Notes: a model not told the origin generated them from the sequence alone. DNA of 64,000 bases from Nonomuraea montanisoli (GCF_013363975.1 NZ_JABWGN010000022.1:62001-126000); one strand, 5' to 3'; shown: positions 8,271 through 17,154, counted from the first letter of the stretch. Numbers and translations: made by a program.

Positions 8271-9503
8271 CTACCGCAGTTGGTCGCGGCGGCGGGTCAG
8301 GTAGGCGGTCTCGGCGGTGTTGCCCGCCAGGTCGATGGCCCGGTCGTAGGCCGCGCGCGACTCCTGACCGCGGCCCAGCCGGCGCAGCAGGTCGGCGCGG
8401 GTGGCGTGGTAGGCGTGATAGCCGGCCAGCCTGGGTTCGAGACGGTCGACGGCCGCCAGTGCCACCTCCGGGCCGTCGAGCTCGGCGACCGCGATGGCCC
8501 GGTTGAGGGCGATGATCGGCGAGGGGTCGAGGCGTACGAGCTGGTCGTAGAGGGCGAGGACCTGCGACCAGTCGGTGTCGCGCATGTCGCGGGCGGAGGT
8601 GTGCACGGCGTTGATCGCCGCGAGAATCTGGTAGCGACCCGGAGCCACCCCGGCGGCGAGGCGCTCGCGCACCAGCCGGTGCCCCTCGGCGATCAGCGCC
8701 GCGTCCCAGGCCCCGCGGTCCTGCTCGTCGAGAGCGACCAGTTCGCCGCCGGCCGAGACCCGGGCGGCGCGGCGGGCCTCGGTGAGGAGCATCAGCGCCA
8801 GCAGCCCGGCCACCTCACCGTCATCCGGCAGGAGGGCACGGATCAGGCGGGTGAGCCGGATCGCCTCGGCGGTCAGCTCGTGACGTACGGGATCGGTGTC
8901 GGGGCCGGTGGCCAGGTAGCCCTCGTTGAAGACGAGATAGAGGACGGCGAGGACGCCGCGGACGCGCGCCGGGAGATCCTCCGCCGACGGCACCCGATAG
9001 GGGATGCGCGCCGCCTTGATCTTGGCCTTCGCACGGGTGATCCGCTGCCCCATGGCGCTCTCGGCCACCAGGAAGGCGCGGGCGATCTCGGGCATGGTCA
9101 GGCCGGCGACCATGCGCAACGTCAGCGCCACGCGGGCCTCCATCGCCAGCGCCGGGTGGCAGCAGGTGAAGATCAGCCGGAGCCGGTCGTCGTCGATGGC
9201 GCCGGCAGGCTCGGGCGGGGCGTCGTCGTGGACCATCTGAGCCTCCTTGTGCTTGTCGTCGCGCTTGTTCTCGCGCCGGAGCCGGTCGATGGCCTTGTGG
9301 TTGGCGGTGGTGGTCAGCCAGGCGCCCGGATTGGGGGGTACGCCGTCGGCCGGCCACCGCTCGACGGCGGTCGCGAACGCCTCGGCCGCCGCCTCCTCGG
9401 CGATGTCGAGGTCACCGAAGCGCCTGGTCAGGGAGGCGACCACGCGTGCCCACTCCTCACGGTGCGCCCGGGTGATCACCTCACGGACGTCGATCCCGTT
9501 CAC
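8271..9503 (-). CDS. ECF42-group RNA polymerase sigma factor with long C-terminal domain
   Basis: This 410-residue protein has sigma region 2 at about residues 10-75 and region 4 at about 110-180 (EIARAFLVAESAMGQRITRAK). A helical, TPR-like C-terminal half is typical of ECF42 (SigJ-like, DUF6596). Such sigma factors act without a usual anti-sigma factor and are encoded next to YCII/DGPF proteins, as here: the upstream gene overlaps by 4 bp. It is predicted to direct transcription of its own DGPF-type operon. Length and motifs are normal. Confidence 0.9.
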   Translation of the reverse strand: MNGIDVREVITRAHREEWARVVASLTRRFGDLDIAEEAAAEAFATAVERWPADGVPPNPGAWLTTTANHKAIDRLRRENKRDDKHKEAQMVHDDAPPEPAGAIDDDRLRLIFTCCHPALAMEARVALTLRMVAGLTMPEIARAFLVAESAMGQRITRAKAKIKAARIPYRVPSAEDLPARVRGVLAVLYLVFNEGYLATGPDTDPVRHELTAEAIRLTRLIRALLPDDGEVAGLLALMLLTEARRAARVSAGGELVALDEQDRGAWDAALIAEGHRLVRERLAAGVAPGRYQILAAINAVHTSARDMRDTDWSQVLALYDQLVRLDPSPIIALNRAIAVAELDGPEVALAAVDRLEPRLAGYHAYHATRADLLRRLGRGQESRAAYDRAIDLAGNTAETAYLTRRRDQLR

Positions 9504-9823
9504 AGGAACGGCCGCACCTCGACTTTCCGGTTGCAGGCCCTCGACCCCTCGGCGGCGAGCTTGAGCGCCACGTCGAGGTCGGCGGCCTTGATGATCCAGA
9601 AGCCGATCAGGTACTCCTTGGACTCCAGGAAGGGCCCGTCGGTGACCATCGCCTCCCCACCCCGGTTGTCGATGACGGTGGCCGCGTCGGGCGAGGCGAG
9701 GCCGCCGGCGAAGACCCAGTGGCCCTCGGCCTGGAGCCGGTCGTTGAACACGTCGATCGCGGCGTCCTCCTCCGGGGTGGCGAGGCCGGGCCGGTCGTGG
9801 ATCACGGAAACCAGATACCGCAT
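9500..9823 (-). CDS. YCII/DGPF-domain protein
   Basis: This is a 107-residue YciI-like protein with the signature TDGPFLESKEYLIGFW at about residues 65-80, which gives the DGPF family its name. Family members are small cytoplasmic proteins that usually sit beside ECF42 sigma genes and are thought to be part of that signalling unit; their biochemical role is unsettled. The stop overlaps the sigma gene start by 4 bp (ATGA), implying translational coupling. Confidence 0.88.
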   Translation of the reverse strand: MRYLVSVIHDRPGLATPEEDAAIDVFNDRLQAEGHWVFAGGLASPDAATVIDNRGGEAMVTDGPFLESKEYLIGFWIIKAADLDVALKLAAEGSRACNRKVEVRPFL

Positions 9824-9875
9824 CTGAAGATCATCTCCTGTGGCGTCGGACAGTGGGGCATACCGGTCAGGGACT

Positions 9876-10496
9876 TCAGGGCCTCGCGTACTGCGGGCGC
9901 CCGGCCGGCCGGTAGACCTGGATCGTCACGCCCTTGGAGTCGACTCGCGACTCGACCAGGTCGAGGGCGAGATCCGGGCCCGCGTCCGGGAACAGCCGCG
10001 CCCCCTGGCCGAGAATGACAGGAACGACGATCAGCGTCATCTCGTCGACCAGATCGTTCTCCAGCAGCCACCGGGTCAGGGTGCCGCTGCCGTGCACCTG
10101 CAGCTCACCCCCCGGCTCGGCCTTCAGGTCCGCGACGGCGGTCGCGAGGTCGTCGGGCAGGACGGTGGTGCCCGACCACGCCGGACCGGCGAGCGTGGTC
10201 GACGCCACGTACTTGGGCCGCGTGTTCAACGCCCGCACGACGGGCTCCCAGCCCGGGGCGTCCTGGACCGTCATGGACCCCCACGAGCCGGCGAACAGCT
10301 CGTAGGTCCGCCGGCCGAACAGGAACGCGTCGGCGCGCTGGTAGGTCTGGTTGATGAACGCGCGGGTCTCGTCGTCCCCCCTGCCCAGGGCCCATCCGCC
10401 GCGCTCGAACCCGTTCCTGCGGTCCTCGTCCGACGCGCCGCCGTTTCCCTGCATCACGCCGTCGAGGGTGACCTGAGTGATGGTCGTCAGCTTCAT
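9876..10496 (-). CDS. Dihydrofolate reductase-family (RibD C-terminal domain) protein
   Basis: The 206-residue protein matches the RibD_C/DHFR-like fold: MKLTTITQVTLDGVMQGNGG at the start, FGRRTYELFAGSW in the middle and LQVHGSGTLTRWLLENDLVD in the nucleotide-binding half. These cytoplasmic proteins bind NADPH, but the substrate of this actinobacterial subgroup is unknown. ATG 10496 has AAGGA 9 bases upstream and removes a non-homologous extension. It lies 52 bp before the YCII-ECF42 pair in the same direction; such genes are common members of ECF42 regulons. Confidence 0.85.
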   Translation of the reverse strand: MKLTTITQVTLDGVMQGNGGASDEDRRNGFERGGWALGRGDDETRAFINQTYQRADAFLFGRRTYELFAGSWGSMTVQDAPGWEPVVRALNTRPKYVASTTLAGPAWSGTTVLPDDLATAVADLKAEPGGELQVHGSGTLTRWLLENDLVDEMTLIVVPVILGQGARLFPDAGPDLALDLVESRVDSKGVTIQVYRPAGRPQYARP

Positions 10497-10638
10497 GATC
10501 GGGGTTCCTTCGCCTTGGCGCCGCTCCCTTGCGGGCGGCCTCACCCCTGCTACGAACGCCACCGTCCCGATCCGACACCGCCTCCCCGGATTTCTTGGCG
10601 AATTTTCCGGGACCCCCGAAAAGCAGCGGCTTGGTTCG

Positions 10639-11043
10639 CTACCTCACCCAGATCCACGTCCACATGCCCCGCTGACGGTGGTGGTCCACCGGACACCACA
10701 GCAGGTAACGGCCCTTCTTCAGGGCCACGGTGAGCGATGTCCTCCCCCCGGGCGGCATGACCGCGGAGGTGCTGCGGACTCCGGGCCCGGCGACCGACAG
10801 CGCGTGCCGGTGCCAGCCCACGTTCTTGATCCTGAAGTTGACGGTGCCCGCCCTGAAGCCATGCCTCGGGAGCGCGATGAAGAAGCTCCCCTCCCTCACC
10901 GGGACGGCAACTGTGCCGCTGGTACCGGCGGGGACTTGAGGCGTCGCCATCGCGGCGGGAGCGCCGACCGTCAGCGTCAGCGCGGCGGAGGCCAGCACCG
11001 CCGCCAGACGGGTCATCGGCGCGGAACGAACTGAAGTGAACAT
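10639..11043 (-). CDS. Secreted cupredoxin-like copper protein
   Basis: The 134-residue protein has a signal peptide (about 1-34, ending AAMA). The mature domain of about 100 residues carries a type-1 copper pattern: a His in WHRHALSV (78 or 80), Cys117, His122 and Met127 in CPVDHHRQRGM (Cys-x4-His-x4-Met). This suggests an exported electron carrier or copper-binding protein. ATG 11043 has AAGGAG 8 bases upstream and is preferred over a GTG nine bases further out that overlaps that site. It appears to be a single-gene unit. Confidence 0.78.
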   Translation of the reverse strand: MFTSVRSAPMTRLAAVLASAALTLTVGAPAAMATPQVPAGTSGTVAVPVREGSFFIALPRHGFRAGTVNFRIKNVGWHRHALSVAGPGVRSTSAVMPPGGRTSLTVALKKGRYLLWCPVDHHRQRGMWTWIWVR

Positions 11044-11200
11044 GATCGTCACTCCTTCATCGCTGTCCTACTGATGTCGGCCATGGCGAAGGCCGCTTGC
11101 ACGCCCTACATACGCGGCGGTCGTCCCACGAGAGCCTTTTGCGGTCCTACAGCGTTCGCCATTTCGGGCCGGGCATCGGCTGTTGACCGTCATGAAGACC

Positions 11201-12109
11201 TCAGCTGCCGTACTCCTCGGCGATCTTCGCATCGACGGCCTCCGCCTTGGGGGTGTAGACCCGATAGAAGTCCTTGCCGCATTCCAGGTCGTCCAGGGCG
11301 GCCTTGACCTCCTTGGCCAGGTACGGCTTGGCCTGGGCGGGCGTGAGCCTGGCTCCGAACCTTCGCACGGGCTCGCCCTTCTTGGCGGGCGACGGCACGT
11401 CGGGAACGTCGTCGCGCTGCCCGCGGCCGATCGCGTCCTCCTGGTCGAGGAACGCGAGCCAGCCGCGTGCCGACAGTTGCGTCGGCCTGGTGCCGGAGAC
11501 CTTGTATCCCTTGCCCGTCAGGCACGTGGCCATGCTCGTTGCCAGCCCGACCAGTTCGGCGTCACCGTCGAGTTCGCGCTCAGCCGCCTTGTCCGAGGCA
11601 TCGGCGAGCTGCTCGAACAGGTCCGTGCCGGACGTCACCGTCTTGCCGAGGACCTGCTTGGCCGCGACGACGACGCAGGCGTTCAGGGCCTTGTAGTAGC
11701 TCCTGCGCTGGGCCGGGGAGAGCTTCGACGGGATGTCCCCGTTGGGGTCGGCCCCCGAGAGGTCGGGCATGTTCTCGGGGCCGTCCGCGGCCTTCGGGTA
11801 GACGTAGGACGAGAAGACCCCGAAGCCGTACTTCGCCCGCTGGGCCTTCAGCGCCTCATAGTCGCCGGCTTCACGCTTGCGCTGGTCTTCGGTGGCATCT
11901 TCCTTCGGCACGTAGGCGATGTACTTGAAGCCCTTCTGCTTCATGCAGTCCGCCTTGACCGATTCGAACTGGCGCCTCTTCTCCTGTGCCGTCGCGGCCG
12001 ACTTCGCGGAAGGTGAAGCGCTCTTCCCGGCCGGCTCGGCGTCGCCCCCGCAGCCGCCGAGCACGGCTGTCACGGCCAGGGCCAAGGCCGTCTTTCTGAA
12101 GGTGTTCAT
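11201..12109 (-). CDS. Predicted lipoprotein of unknown function
   Basis: This is a 302-residue exported protein. The lipobox LGGC (Cys about residue 20) follows a basic/hydrophobic signal, so the mature protein should be lipid-anchored on the outer face of the membrane. A Ser/Ala/Lys-rich linker follows, then a charged helical domain with four or more further Cys residues (for example in ADCMKQKG, NACVVV, ATCLTG and LECGKD), probably disulfide-bonded. No domain is recognised. ATG 12109 is the first codon that gives a proper signal; upstream in-frame codons only add an arginine-rich tail. Confidence 0.72.
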   Translation of the reverse strand: MNTFRKTALALAVTAVLGGCGGDAEPAGKSASPSAKSAATAQEKRRQFESVKADCMKQKGFKYIAYVPKEDATEDQRKREAGDYEALKAQRAKYGFGVFSSYVYPKAADGPENMPDLSGADPNGDIPSKLSPAQRRSYYKALNACVVVAAKQVLGKTVTSGTDLFEQLADASDKAAERELDGDAELVGLATSMATCLTGKGYKVSGTRPTQLSARGWLAFLDQEDAIGRGQRDDVPDVPSPAKKGEPVRRFGARLTPAQAKPYLAKEVKAALDDLECGKDFYRVYTPKAEAVDAKIAEEYGS

Positions 12110-12345
12110 GGTCGGTCTCCCGTGTTTCGACGTCATGCGCGCACGCGACCGCCGAGGCACCTGTACGGCTCGCGAGTGGATCTTCCTGGCGCGCCCGGCA
12201 ACAATACTCCGTTTAATGAAGCATGACTACTCCTGGCGGCCTCCCACGCGGCGCCGAAGAAAGGACGCGACAAGGAGACGACACGGGACTCGCGGGGGGC
12301 CGGTGAGTGCCCGGGGGGCTCGCGACGGTTACCGTGGGTGAGCGT

Positions 12346-12741
12346 ATGAGTCGATTCCTGTTCACAATGCGGCCGGGCGCGCTCCGCTGGGTGTCCCACG
12401 GCCTGTTCGGGCTGCTGCTGGTGTCCGCCCTGATCGCGACCGCCGGCGCCGGCGGCACGGCCGTGGCCGCCGGCGGCGCGCTGCTCGGCGGCCTGTACGT
12501 CGCCTGGACGCTCCTCGAGGCCGAGCTGGTCCCGGCGCGGCCCGGCCTGGCGCTGCTGTGCCTGCTCCCGGTCGTGCTGGCGTGGGCCGTGCTCGCGGCG
12601 GCCGCGCAGCCGTTCGTCTGGCTGGTCTTCCCGATCGCCCTGACCTGCGCGCGGGCGCTGCCTCCGTGGGCGGGGGCGTTCACCGCGAGCGTGCTGGCCT
12701 GCGCCTCGGCCATGCTGCTGATCAGCCACGCCGGCCTGTGA
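12346..12741 (+). CDS. Small polytopic membrane protein (possibly a truncated sensor kinase N-terminus)
   Basis: The 131-residue product has four strongly hydrophobic segments (about 14-32, 35-55, 62-82 and 85-128) with short loops. The layout resembles the N-terminal membrane part of NarL-type sensor histidine kinases, but no dimerisation or ATPase domain follows; the frame stops just before the convergent alkylsulfatase gene. It is either an independent small membrane protein or a remnant cut by rearrangement. ATG 12346 is used because it starts at the basic end before the first helix; an upstream GTG is also possible. Confidence 0.5.
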   Translation: MSRFLFTMRPGALRWVSHGLFGLLLVSALIATAGAGGTAVAAGGALLGGLYVAWTLLEAELVPARPGLALLCLLPVVLAWAVLAAAAQPFVWLVFPIALTCARALPPWAGAFTASVLACASAMLLISHAGL

Positions 12742-12747
12742 AGCCGG

Positions 12748-14547
12748 TCAGGGCGTGACCACCGGGAAGTCCGGCATGGCGTCGTCCAGGAGCGCCACCA
12801 GGCGGCGCAGCGCCCCGACGTCGCCCTCCCGCTCGACCCCCTCGGCCCCCTTGCCGCAGAACAGCGCGATGAGCTGCTGGCGGGTCAGCCGCAGCGTGAG
12901 GTCCACCGGCCCGTCCGGCGGGTCCTGCTGCTGGACGAGCGCGCCGTTCGACAGCGTCGTGCGGTGGCGCTCCCCCAGGTCGGTCAGGTGCCAGTCGATC
13001 GACAGGCTCTCGTTCCAGGCGCGCGGCCCGTGGAGCCGGATGGCGACCGAGTCGAAGATCCGTTCCACGGGGAGCGCCGCGACCAGGTCCGGGCACGGCG
13101 CGGCGGGCACCGCCGGCACGATCCCGTCGGCCAGCTCCAGCGCCCCCGTCAGGTAGACGTTGCGCCACGTGGCGTTCTCCGCCCCGCGCCCGAGCCGGGT
13201 GTACACCTCGGCGAGCAGGTCCCGCGCCTCCTTGTTGCCCTCGTCGGCGAAGACGGCGTGGTTGAGGAGCTGCGCCGCGAAGCGCAGGTCGCCCTGGCCG
13301 ATGTAGCCGCGCGCGAACTCCACCACGGCGCCCCCTCCCCCCAGGCACTTGACGTACCGGATGGCGCTCTCGCGCGGCGGGTGCTCCCACAGGTGCGCCG
13401 GGTTGCCGTCGAACCAGCCGAGATAGCGCTGGTAGACGGCCCTGACCTGCTGGCTGAGCGCGCCGTGGTAGCCGCGCGCGTGCCACGCCTCCTCCAGTTC
13501 CGGCGGCAGCGGGAGCGTCTCGGCGATCTCGGACGCGGTGAGTCCCTTGTTCATCAGACGCACCGTCTGGTCGTGCAGGTACGTGTGCAGGTCCCGCTGC
13601 CGGGTCAGCAGCCGTACGACGTCGTCCGCGCCCCAGACGGGCCAGTGGTGGGAGGCGAGCGCGACATCGGCCCGGCCGGCGCACAACGTGATCGTCCCGG
13701 TGAGGCGGCGCGCCCACGCCCGGGGGTCACGGACCGCCGCCCCGTGCAGCGGCAGCAGGTCGTGCTGGTCGCGGGTGACGTTCTCGGCGAGGAAGAGGGC
13801 GCGGCGGCCGGGGAGGACGAACGTCATCTGCGCGGGATCACCCGGCCCCGCCACGAGCTGGAACTCCATCGTCACGCCGTCCACGACCTCCTCCTGGCCC
13901 GTGCGCGTGATGGCGATCGTGGGCGGGATCAGCGAGATCGCGCCCGTGGAGACGGCCAGCCCGAGGCCCGCGCCGATCTGGCCGAGCGGTGAGCGTTCGA
14001 GCGCCTGGCCGTAGGTGTAGACCGAGCGGCGCGTCACGGCGGCGCGGGCGTGGACGCGCTCCGAGACCGCGTGCTCCATGAACCCGGCCGGCGCGAGGAT
14101 CGGCACGCCGCCGCCGGTGACGCCGCGCACGCCGCCGAAGTGGTCCACGTGGGAGTGCATGTGGACGACGCCCGTGACGGGCCGGTCGCCCCGGTGCGCC
14201 CGGTACAGGCCGAGCGCCGCCGCCGCGCACTCGACCGAGCCGAGCGGGTCGATCACCACGACGCCGGTGTCGCCCTCGACGAGGGTCATGTTCGACAGGT
14301 CGAGCCCGCGCACCTGGTAGACGCCGTCGGTCACCTCGTACAGCCCCTGGCGGGCGCAGCGCCGGCCCTCGCGCCAGAGGCCGGGATGCGCGGTGCCGGG
14401 GCACTCCTCCTGGAGGAAGGCGTAGGAGTCGCCGTCCCAGACGACCCGGCCGTCGGCGTTCCTGATCACCGCGGGGTCGAGCCGCGCGACGAACCCGCGG
14501 TCAGGGTCGTCGTGGTGGGTGTGATCGTGGAGTGGAAGGTTGGACAT
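12748..14547 (-). CDS. Alkyl/aryl sulfatase, metallo-beta-lactamase superfamily (SdsA1/BDS1-like)
   Basis: The 599-residue protein has three parts. The N-terminal metallo-beta-lactamase domain carries the binuclear zinc motif HMHSHVDHFGG (129-139). A helical dimerisation domain contains ARGYHGALSQQVRAVYQRYL and YLGWFDGNPAHLW. The C-terminal SCP-2-like domain may bind the hydrophobic tail. Known relatives cleave alkyl sulfates such as SDS to alcohol and sulfate. No signal peptide is seen, whereas several relatives are exported. The start is uncertain: ATG 14547 has AGGGGAG close upstream, while 14568 lacks a ribosome site. Confidence 0.87.
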   Translation of the reverse strand: MSNLPLHDHTHHDDPDRGFVARLDPAVIRNADGRVVWDGDSYAFLQEECPGTAHPGLWREGRRCARQGLYEVTDGVYQVRGLDLSNMTLVEGDTGVVVIDPLGSVECAAAALGLYRAHRGDRPVTGVVHMHSHVDHFGGVRGVTGGGVPILAPAGFMEHAVSERVHARAAVTRRSVYTYGQALERSPLGQIGAGLGLAVSTGAISLIPPTIAITRTGQEEVVDGVTMEFQLVAGPGDPAQMTFVLPGRRALFLAENVTRDQHDLLPLHGAAVRDPRAWARRLTGTITLCAGRADVALASHHWPVWGADDVVRLLTRQRDLHTYLHDQTVRLMNKGLTASEIAETLPLPPELEEAWHARGYHGALSQQVRAVYQRYLGWFDGNPAHLWEHPPRESAIRYVKCLGGGGAVVEFARGYIGQGDLRFAAQLLNHAVFADEGNKEARDLLAEVYTRLGRGAENATWRNVYLTGALELADGIVPAVPAAPCPDLVAALPVERIFDSVAIRLHGPRAWNESLSIDWHLTDLGERHRTTLSNGALVQQQDPPDGPVDLTLRLTRQQLIALFCGKGAEGVEREGDVGALRRLVALLDDAMPDFPVVTP

Positions 14548-14683
14548 GCTCCCCTGCATGCCCGTCATCCGGTACGGACACGGTCAACGGAGTCTGGCAA
14601 TACGGACAAACCCCTACCGGCAGCGAGGGCGCGTGGCGCGATGTGATTGGCTGGAGGGCGACTGATCGCCTGGGGGGTTCGCG

Positions 14684-15325
14684 GTGGAAGCGTGCGTGTT
14701 CGACCTCGACGGCGTGCTCGTCGACTCCGAACCGGTATGGGAGGAGGTGCGCCGGGCGTACGTCGCCGACCACGGCGGCACCTGGCGTCCGGAGACGCAG
14801 TCCCGGCTCATGGGCATGAGCACCCAGGAGTGGGCCGCGTACCTGCACGAGCTCGGCGTCCCCCTGCCGCCGGAGGAGATCGCCCGGCAGGTGGTGGACG
14901 CCATGGCCGCGCGCTACCGCGAGTCCATCCCGTTCATGCCCGCGGCGCGGGAGGCCGTCCGCCGGCTGGCCGAGCGCCACACCCTCGGGCTGGCCAGCTC
15001 CTCGCCCCGCAGGCTGATCGACGTCGTCCTGGACGCCGCCGGCCTGAACGACTGCTTCGCCGCCACGGTCTCCACCGAGGAAGTGCCCCGAGGCAAGCCC
15101 GCGCCGGACGGATACCTGGAGGCGGCCTCGCGCCTCGGCGTCGATCCGCGCGCCTGCGTGGCCGTGGAGGACTCCAGCAACGGCCTGCGCTCGGCGCACG
15201 CGGCCGGGATGCGGGTCATCGCGGTGCCGCACCCGCGCTACCCGCCCGCGCCCGACGCCCTCGAACTCGCCTGGCTCATCATCCACGACCTGAGCAAGCT
15301 CACCCCGGAGACCTTCCCATCCTGA
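14684..15325 (+). CDS. HAD-superfamily phosphatase, beta-phosphoglucomutase-like
   Basis: The 213-residue protein begins with the nucleophile motif FDLDGVLVDSE (Asp7, Asp9). A helical cap, the Ser of LASSSPRR (motif II), the Lys of RGKPAPDGYLEAA (motif III) and the acidic EDSSNG (motif IV) follow. This is the complete catalytic set of subfamily IA HAD phosphatases or phosphomutases. The sugar- or nucleotide-phosphate substrate cannot be told. A GTG start is used. The C-terminal stretch MRVIAVPHPRYPPAP is found again as a relic at 17104. Confidence 0.88.
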   Translation: MEACVFDLDGVLVDSEPVWEEVRRAYVADHGGTWRPETQSRLMGMSTQEWAAYLHELGVPLPPEEIARQVVDAMAARYRESIPFMPAAREAVRRLAERHTLGLASSSPRRLIDVVLDAAGLNDCFAATVSTEEVPRGKPAPDGYLEAASRLGVDPRACVAVEDSSNGLRSAHAAGMRVIAVPHPRYPPAPDALELAWLIIHDLSKLTPETFPS

Positions 15326-15431
15326 CCGGGTCTCCGTCCTACGGCGGGACGGCCCGCCCCGCACCCCCTCGCTGACCGCCTCCGCCGGCCGGCTGCCGGA
15401 ACGCACGCCCTGGCGGCGTCGGACGTCGACG

Positions 15432-16034
15432 TCACGGCGCCGCGGTGCGGTGGCCGCGGAAGGAAGCCTCCAGGGCGATGCGCCAGTGGCGGTCGGCCTG
15501 ATCGCGGTCGCCCAGGGCGCCCCGCAGTTCCAGGCTCGCCAGCCCGTGCACCAGGGCGTTGAGGTGGACCGCGACATCGTAGGGGGCGGAGGGGGCGAAC
15601 CGCCCCGCGTCGATGCAGCGCGCGACGGCGCCGACCAGGGTGTCGAACGTCCCCTGGATCTGTGCCAGAGCGGCCTCGTCGGGCTGGAAGTCTGCGATGG
15701 GCCGCCCGAACATCAGCTCGTACAGGTGAGGGTTGGCCAGAGCGGCGGCCCGATAGGCGTATCCGAGGGCCATGAGGTCGGCCTCCGGGTCGCCGTCGCG
15801 CGGCACGGCGGCGAACTCCTGGGCGAGCCGGGCGAACCCTGCCAGGAACATCGCGCGCAGCAGGCCGGCCTTGTCGCCGAAGAGGTTGTACACGGCCGTC
15901 GTGGAGGTGCCGACCTCCTGGGCCACTCGTCTGGTGCTCAGCGCCTGCAGGCCTTCCTGGGCGAGCAGTCGCCCGGCGGCGTCCATGAGGTCTCGGCGCA
16001 GTTCGTCGTAATCGCGTGTGCGAGGGCGGGCCAT
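15432..16034 (-). CDS. TetR-family regulator (WHG-type C-terminal domain)
   Basis: This 200-residue protein has an N-terminal helix-turn-helix (residues about 12-60; recognition segment GTSTTAVYNLFGDKAGL) and a C-terminal domain with ANPHLYELMFGRP, usual in the TetR_C_33/WHG group. ATG 16034 gives the common start MARPRTRDYDELR; an earlier in-frame start would lie toward the operator. It is divergent from an epimerase-like gene, with a strong palindrome between them (16056-16080), so it probably represses both. The ligand is unknown. Confidence 0.88.
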   Translation of the reverse strand: MARPRTRDYDELRRDLMDAAGRLLAQEGLQALSTRRVAQEVGTSTTAVYNLFGDKAGLLRAMFLAGFARLAQEFAAVPRDGDPEADLMALGYAYRAAALANPHLYELMFGRPIADFQPDEAALAQIQGTFDTLVGAVARCIDAGRFAPSAPYDVAVHLNALVHGLASLELRGALGDRDQADRHWRIALEASFRGHRTAAP

Positions 16035-16055
16035 TTGACAAGCATACAATAACGA

Positions 16056-16080
16056 TGTTTCATAACAGTATTACGAAACA
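16056..16080. promoter_or_regulatory. Near-perfect palindrome between tetR and epimerase (operator)
   Basis: TGTTTCATAA (16056-16065) and TTACGAAACA (16071-16080) are inverted repeats matching at 9 of 10 positions around a 5-base centre. The site is 22 bp from the tetR start and 58 bp from the epimerase start, in an AT-rich patch that could hold both promoters. Confidence 0.7.
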
Positions 16081-16137
16081 GCTTCTCCGCTGTGGCCGGC
16101 CATGCGGCCCCAGGGAGAACCACTTCAGGAGGCCCCT

Positions 16138-17088
16138 GTGCCCGCTGCAACAGACCTGCACGTCGTTCTCGGCGCCGGAGGCGCCGTCGGCAGCTCCGTG
16201 GTCCGTGAGCTCGCCTCCCGGGGACACCGCGTCCGCGCGGTCAACCGCAGCGGCCGCGTCCCGGCACTGCCCGGCGTCGAGGCCCGCAAGGGGGACATCA
16301 CCACGGCCGCCGGCGCCAAGGCCGCCTGTGACGGTGCCCAGGTCGTCTACCACTGCGCCGCTCCCGCCTACGACCGGTGGGTGCAGGAGTTCCCCGGGAT
16401 GACCGACGCGGTGCGCCAGGGCGCGGCGGCCTCGGGCGCCAAACTGGTTTTCGCCGACAACCTGTACATGTACGGCCCCGTCAGCGGGCCCATGACCGAG
16501 GACATGCCCTACGCCGCCGAGAACCCCAAGGGCCGCGTCCGCGCCGAGATGGCTCAGGCACTGCTGGCGGCACACCGCTCCGGCGAACTGCGCGTCGCCA
16601 TCGGCAGAGCCTCCGACTACTACGGCCCCGGCGGCGTCAACACCAGCGTCGGTGCGACGGTGTTCGCCGCCGCGCTGGGCGGGAAGACCGCCCGCTGGGT
16701 CGGCGCCCTCGACCAGCCCCACTCGCTCAGCTATCTGCCCGACATCGCCAGGGGGCTCGTGACCCTCGGCGAGGACGCGCGGGCCGACGGCCAGGCGTGG
16801 CACCTTCCGGCGGCGGAGCCCGTGACCGGCAGGCAGTTCCTCGACCTGGTGTTCGCCGAACTGGGCCGTCCCGGCAGAATGGGAACCCTCGGACGCCCCA
16901 TGCAGCGCGTCCTCGGACTGGTGAATCCCACCGTCCGCGAACTCGGCGAGACCTGGTACCAGCGCGATCGCCCCTTCGTGAGCGACACCTCGATGTTCAC
17001 GCGCACCTTCGGCCCGCTCGCCGTGACGCCGCATTCCGACGCCGTCGCCGCGACGCTCGACTGGTACCGCGCCAACCCCAGGCCGTAG
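16138..17088 (+). CDS. NAD-dependent epimerase/dehydratase-family protein
   Basis: The 316-residue atypical or extended SDR has the Rossmann motif GAGGAVG at 12-18, a downstream GDI segment and FADNLYMYGP, which matches the SDR active-site region without a canonical YxxxK. RASDYYGPGGV and a substrate loop near PHSLSYLPDIA follow the extended SDR pattern. It probably acts on a nucleotide sugar or a similar carbonyl compound. The GTG start at 16138 is chosen over an earlier ATG because AGGAGG (16127-16132) lies 5 bases before it. It is predicted to be controlled by the divergent TetR gene. Confidence 0.82.
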   Translation: MPAATDLHVVLGAGGAVGSSVVRELASRGHRVRAVNRSGRVPALPGVEARKGDITTAAGAKAACDGAQVVYHCAAPAYDRWVQEFPGMTDAVRQGAAASGAKLVFADNLYMYGPVSGPMTEDMPYAAENPKGRVRAEMAQALLAAHRSGELRVAIGRASDYYGPGGVNTSVGATVFAAALGGKTARWVGALDQPHSLSYLPDIARGLVTLGEDARADGQAWHLPAAEPVTGRQFLDLVFAELGRPGRMGTLGRPMQRVLGLVNPTVRELGETWYQRDRPFVSDTSMFTRTFGPLAVTPHSDAVAATLDWYRANPRP

Positions 17089-17103
17089 TGAGATCATGGC
17101 CGC

Positions 17104-17154
17104 ATGCGGGTCGTCGCGGTCCCGCACCCGCGTCACCCTCCCGCCCCCGAAGCC
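17104..17154 (+). repeat. Relic copy of the 3' part of the HAD gene
   Basis: These 51 bases match 15209-15259 (inside the HAD gene) at 44 positions and would encode MRVVAVPHPRHPPAPEA, against MRVIAVPHPRYPPAPDA in the HAD protein. The piece is in frame with the downstream acetyltransferase but lies before its ribosome site. It could be a local duplication or the tail of a lost HAD paralogue. Confidence 0.6.

Noticed and set aside
10547..10580. Possible ECF42 promoter (TGTCGG-N17-CGTA on the minus strand) before the DHFR-like gene
   Set aside because: The -10 part does not fit the pattern I recall for ECF42 (CGAC/CGTC) and the spacing is off by a base, so it is not listed as a feature.
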